A stretch of 34,300 bases of DNA from Bacteroidota bacterium (GTDB lineage: Bacteria; Bacteroidota; Bacteroidia; Flavobacteriales; Flavobacteriaceae): positions 1-34,300 of the forward strand of contig JAACDD010000108.1 in the NCBI GenBank assembly GCA_009937085.1, read 5' to 3'. Shown here piece by piece: positions 31,027 to 34,300 of the stretch. Every line of letters starts with the position of its first letter. The first letter of the stretch is position 1. The notes under the pieces were generated by a model. The model worked only from the letters and a program-made list of their open reading frames with translations. It was not told where the DNA came from and made no database searches. The position numbers and the translations under genes are program-made.

Positions 31027-32256
31027 ATGGAAGAAGAATTAAGTTGTTCGTTTTGTGGGCGTAAAAAAGCCGAAACCAAATTATTGGTGGCTGGACTCAA
31101 TGCGCATATTTGCGAGCGTTGTGTTGAACAAGCCGTTGGGATTATCCAAGAGGAAAAAACACACATTGACACAGCAACAACTTCTACTGATATTCTACTT
31201 AAAAAACCCAAACAGATTAAGGCGTTTTTGGACGAATATGTCATTGGACAAGAGCGCGCTAAAAAAGTACTTTCGGTTGCGGTGTATAACCACTACAAAC
31301 GGCTTACCCAATCCGATGACGACAACGACGTAGAAATCCAAAAAAGTAATATAATTATTGCCGGGCAAACAGGTACAGGGAAAACCCTTTTGGCAAAAAC
31401 CATTGCCAAAATGCTGCAAGTACCACTTGCCATCGTAGATGCCACCGTACTTACGGAAGCGGGTTATGTGGGCGAAGATGTAGAAAGCATTTTGACACGC
31501 TTACTACAAGCCGCCGACTACGACCAGCAAAAAGCCGAAAAGGGTATAGTATTTATTGATGAGATCGATAAAATTGCACGTAAAAGCGATAACCCTTCCA
31601 TTACCAGAGATGTTTCAGGTGAGGGTGTACAACAGGCATTGCTAAAACTCCTTGAAGGAACCGTAGTAAACGTCCCACCAAAAGGAGGACGCAAACACCC
31701 CGATCAGAAGTTTGTGGAAATCAACACGGAACATATTTTATTTATCGCTGGCGGTGCTTTTGACGGCATCGAACGTCATATTGCCAAACGCATGAACATG
31801 CAAGCGGTAGGCTATAGCACTTCGGCTAAGCGAGAGAGCGTTTCTGAAGAGGAATTGTTGGCACATATTACGCCATCTGATTTAAAAGATTTTGGATTGA
31901 TTCCGGAAATTATTGGGCGTTTGCCTGTATTGACGCACATGAACCAATTGAGCAAAAAAGCATTGCGCGCTATTTTGGTTGAGCCTAAAAATGCGTTGAT
32001 TAAGCAATACGAACATTTGTTTGCATTAGACGATATAACACTAACATTTGCTCCAGCTGCATTGGATTATATTGTGGAGCAAGCAATGCACTATGCCTTG
32101 GGCGCACGAGGGTTACGCTCCCTTTGTGAAGCCATACTTACAGACGCTATGTTTGAACTGCCAGGCACAAAAACCACCTCACTTAAAGTGACCAAACGCT
32201 ATGCCGAAAACAAACTTAGCGGTGTAGAGTTAAACCAGCTTAAAGCGGCTTCTTAG
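31027..32256 (+). CDS. clpX: ATP-dependent Clp protease ATP-binding subunit ClpX
   Basis: AAA+ unfoldase that feeds substrates to ClpP. It has 409 aa. An N-terminal zinc-binding domain with Cys7, Cys10, Cys29 and Cys32 is followed by Walker [14 protein letters not shown] near 113-125, the pore loop GYVGED near 145-150, and Walker [14 protein letters not shown] near 174-186. The sensor segment [13 protein letters not shown] is near 297, and [10 protein letters not shown] is near 360. The loop that docks into ClpP reads VGY (in MQAVGYSTS) where E. coli has IGF. It lies one base after clpP, so the two are coupled. Confidence 0.97.
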   Translation: MEEELSCSFCGRKKAETKLLVAGLNAHICERCVEQAVGIIQEEKTHIDTATTSTDILLKKPKQIKAFLDEYVIGQERAKKVLSVAVYNHYKRLTQSDDDNDVEIQKSNIIIAGQTGTGKTLLAKTIAKMLQVPLAIVDATVLTEAGYVGEDVESILTRLLQAADYDQQKAEKGIVFIDEIDKIARKSDNPSITRDVSGEGVQQALLKLLEGTVVNVPPKGGRKHPDQKFVEINTEHILFIAGGAFDGIERHIAKRMNMQAVGYSTSAKRESVSEEELLAHITPSDLKDFGLIPEIIGRLPVLTHMNQLSKKALRAILVEPKNALIKQYEHLFALDDITLTFAPAALDYIVEQAMHYALGARGLRSLCEAILTDAMFELPGTKTTSLKVTKRYAENKLSGVELNQLKAAS

Positions 32257-32313
32257 TTTTTTTGTTATTTTAGCGTTGAACAAGCCCTAAATCTGTTCTT
32301 CAACTAAATATTT

Positions 32314-32340
32314 TCTACCGACTGGTAGACTTGCTTTTTT
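32314..32340 (+). terminator. Small hairpin with T run after clpX
   Basis: TCTACC (32314-32319), loop GACT, GGTAGA (32324-32329), then CTTGC and ten T. It is a short terminator for tig-clpP-clpX, 57 bp after the clpX stop codon. The palindrome also resembles a TetR-type operator, a less likely reading as no such gene is nearby. Confidence 0.45.
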
Positions 32341-32376
32341 TTTAGGATTTTTTTGGGGTAACCTAAACCCAATAAA

Positions 32377-33270
32377 ATGAAATTATTTAAGGTTACAGTT
32401 GTACTAGTTACGTTATCAATTTTAATTAGCTGTGGAACTTCAAAAGGATATGTTGGTGATAAAATATCTACTAATGAATTGGCTATTTTAAATGGAAGCG
32501 TTAACTCCATAACTATAGATGGTAAAAAGCATAAAGAAAGAGTTTTTTTTGTTAAAGTAAATCAGAGGGAGGTTGGAAGTTACGGAAGAGGATGGCCTAA
32601 GAATTTAAAAGTTAAAGAAGGAAAAAATGAAATTGAAGTTAGGCATTTTAGGCCTTGGGAATATGATATAGGATACACTGGAGGAGGTGCAATTGGAGGT
32701 ATGCAAGCTGGACTTGATAATGAACGTACAATGAATCACCACCACTATATTTTGAAATTTGTTGCTAAACAAAATAACAATTATTTAATAAATATTAAAT
32801 CTGACCCTAGTGATTTTGAAAAGGTAAATATTTCGATTCTAAATGTAACAACCAATGAAGAAATTAATTTTGAGTCAGAAAAAAAGATAACCAATAGGGT
32901 TGTAAGTAGTATAAAATTCAATACAAACGCTAATATTGATGATTTGGGTAATGGTAATGTTTTAATATTTAATGGGGCTAATAGATCTTTAAATTTTTCA
33001 AATTCCAAGAGAGTAAGTGTATGGATTGATGATAAACTTGTTGGACATTTTGACCCTCAAGAATATTTAATACTAAGCCTTGAAAAACAGAACTATAATT
33101 TTAACCTTTTACATGTAGACTTTATGAACTTTGAAAGCGAACATAGCGTTGACATAGAAGACGAAACAAGAATAATTATGATAAAACCTACAGCTTTTTC
33201 AAATAAGCTACAGGTAACAAATGAACTCCCAAAGCATTTCGGAAAATTCAAAAAAGTCAAAGAAAAATAA
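32377..33270 (+). CDS. Orphan lipoprotein
   Basis: A 297-aa exported lipoprotein. The signal peptide KLFKVTVVLVTLSILISCG ends in a lipobox (LISC) with Cys at about residue 19, so it should be anchored in the membrane. The rest is soluble and beta-rich, with a glycine stretch YTGGGAIGGMQAGL near 100 and three His (NHHHY) near 120. The domain from about 165 to 290 (VVSSIKFNTNANIDDLG then WIDDKLVGHF) looks like a separate unit. No family is recognised. The base composition is more AT-rich than the clp genes upstream, which fits an accessory gene. Function unknown. Confidence 0.7.
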   Translation: MKLFKVTVVLVTLSILISCGTSKGYVGDKISTNELAILNGSVNSITIDGKKHKERVFFVKVNQREVGSYGRGWPKNLKVKEGKNEIEVRHFRPWEYDIGYTGGGAIGGMQAGLDNERTMNHHHYILKFVAKQNNNYLINIKSDPSDFEKVNISILNVTTNEEINFESEKKITNRVVSSIKFNTNANIDDLGNGNVLIFNGANRSLNFSNSKRVSVWIDDKLVGHFDPQEYLILSLEKQNYNFNLLHVDFMNFESEHSVDIEDETRIIMIKPTAFSNKLQVTNELPKHFGKFKKVKEK

Positions 33271-33349
33271 AACCCCCTTGATGAAAAGTTAAAAAGAGAA
33301 TATCAGAGCGAAAAAAACGAAATAAAATGAAACTGACAACACTAAGATT

Positions 33350-34132
33350 ATGGATTTAAAAATGTATCAAATAGATACTTTTACAGATACCCTTTTCAAA
33401 GGCAATGCTGCGGCTATTTGCCCTTTAGATAGTTGGATTAGTGATGACTTAATGATTAAAATTGCTGCCGAGAATAATTTATCAGAAACCGGATTTTTTG
33501 TTAAAGATAAAACCGAATATCAGATACGTTGGTTCACTCCTACTGTAGAAGTGGATTTATGTGGACACGCAACATTAGCGGCTGCCTTTGTACTATATAA
33601 TTATCTTGATTATGTTGGTGATACTATTATTTTTCAATCAAGAAGCGGTGAGTTACGTGTCCGTCAATCAGATGATTATTATGCATTGGATTTCCCAACA
33701 GATGATGTCAATCAAACAGACGTAACAAGCGAATTGACAACCCCATTTAATATAAAACCAATTGAGGCATTTAAAGGAAAGACGGATTATTTACTGCTTT
33801 TCGAGAATGAGGATATTATTAAAAACATGAATCCGGATTTGTTACAAATATCTAAAATCAAAGCACGAGGTATTATAGTGACAGCAAAAGGGTATAAATC
33901 TGATTTTGTAAGTCGCTTTTTTGCCCCACAATCAGGAATAGACGAAGACCCTGTTACGGGTTCGGCTCATACAACCTTAACCCCGTATTGGTCAAAAAAA
34001 CTGAATAAAAAAGAATTAACCGCAAGACAATTATCGAAAAGAGGAGGAGAATTAAAATGTGTATATAAAAATGAGCGCATTGAGATTTATGGAAAAGCAA
34101 TTACATATTTAATTGGAACTATAAGAATATAG
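33350..34132 (+). CDS. PhzF family isomerase/epimerase-like enzyme
   Basis: A 260-aa member of the PhzF/diaminopimelate-epimerase-fold family. The visible marks are [19 protein letters not shown] at the start, the catalytic Glu46 in [30 protein letters not shown] near 58-78, and [16 protein letters not shown] near 199-214. In PhzF this Glu moves a proton on a phenazine precursor; most relatives, including this one, have no known substrate and no phenazine genes nearby. ATG 33350 is the first choice; an ATG four codons later is also possible. The gene is AT-rich. An XRE regulator starts 5 bp after the stop. Confidence 0.85.
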   Translation: MDLKMYQIDTFTDTLFKGNAAAICPLDSWISDDLMIKIAAENNLSETGFFVKDKTEYQIRWFTPTVEVDLCGHATLAAAFVLYNYLDYVGDTIIFQSRSGELRVRQSDDYYALDFPTDDVNQTDVTSELTTPFNIKPIEAFKGKTDYLLLFENEDIIKNMNPDLLQISKIKARGIIVTAKGYKSDFVSRFFAPQSGIDEDPVTGSAHTTLTPYWSKKLNKKELTARQLSKRGGELKCVYKNERIEIYGKAITYLIGTIRI

Positions 34133-34137
34133 CTAAC

Positions 34138-34300
34138 GTGAATACACAACTCAAATGGGTTGATAATACGAACTCTCTTGCTTTTCGTTTGTGTGTGATG
34201 TTAAAAGAAGCTCGAAAAGAAGCAAACTTGACTCAAGAAGAACTTGCCCAAAAAACAGGCACGAAAAAAAGTTATATTTCTAGAATTGAAAGAGGACTAA
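34138..34300 (+). CDS. XRE-type helix-turn-helix regulator, 3' end outside the window
   Basis: Frame open to the right edge, 54 codons seen. The start is GTG at 34138, or an ATG near 34198. The end reads [19 protein letters not shown] then [15 protein letters not shown], a clear HTH_3 domain: LTQEELA for the first helix and SYISRIE for the recognition helix. It could be an antitoxin of the HigA type or a stand-alone repressor; the missing part would decide. It sits 5 bp after the phzF-like gene on the same strand. Confidence 0.75.
   Translation, partial: MNTQLKWVDNTNSLAFRLCVMLKEARKEANLTQEELAQKTGTKKSYISRIERGL

Overview
The window comes from a member of the Bacteroidota, most likely the family Flavobacteriaceae. 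This rests on gene content and promoter style. The gene content includes an OlsF-type aminolipid synthase, tandem OmpH-like chaperones behind bamA, a DUF6089 barrel protein, DUF4286, and an Nfu protein with doubled N-terminal domains. Several genes are preceded by the TAnnTTTG -7 element typical of this phylum, often only a few bases before the start codon, and Shine-Dalgarno sites are not evident.

Layout. 1-7949: a truncated ACT-like gene, mfd (minus), a GNAT gene overlapping an aspartate kinase, olsF, and an orphan arsC (minus). 8002-14232 (minus): a tightly packed housekeeping operon running pth-ribF-serS-DUF4286-rsmA-mgtE-hydroxyacid dehydrogenase, with gaps of one base or overlaps at most junctions. 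14248-15902 (minus): prs-rplY, ended by a strong intrinsic terminator. 15944-18765: an accessory region at a tRNA-Leu(CAA) gene. 18766-20996: nfu, a gamma-carbonic-anhydrase-like protein and murI. 21001-27413 (minus): an envelope operon nadK-DUF6089-uppS-bamA-ompH-ompH ending in a terminator. 27444-32256 (plus): pdxJ, an alpha/beta hydrolase, then tig-clpP-clpX behind a good promoter. 32257-34300: an AT-rich tail with a lipoprotein, a PhzF-family enzyme and the start of an XRE regulator.

The part most worth attention is the tRNA-Leu locus. The promoter lies in front of a broken 5' copy of the tRNA (30 nt) that is split by a perfect 20-bp palindrome. A GIY-YIG nuclease ORF of 82 codons follows, and its stop codon lies one base before a complete tRNA-Leu(CAA). 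The arrangement looks like a 323-bp mobile unit that inserted into the tRNA gene and left an intact copy on its far side. Downstream, a block of small orphan genes is bounded by two related terminator hairpins. It includes a secreted-protein gene split at an A8 tract in the -1 frame. Two copies of a short coding-like repeat lie beside it, each with an invariant 35-bp core abutting a terminator.

How the genes work together. The core genes cover translation (serS, pth, rsmA, rplY, tRNA-Leu), protein quality control (tig, clpP, clpX), envelope assembly (uppS, murI, bamA, OmpH proteins, olsF), cofactors (ribF, nadK, pdxJ, prs) and DNA repair (mfd). Functions were assigned from motifs read by eye; no database search was possible.
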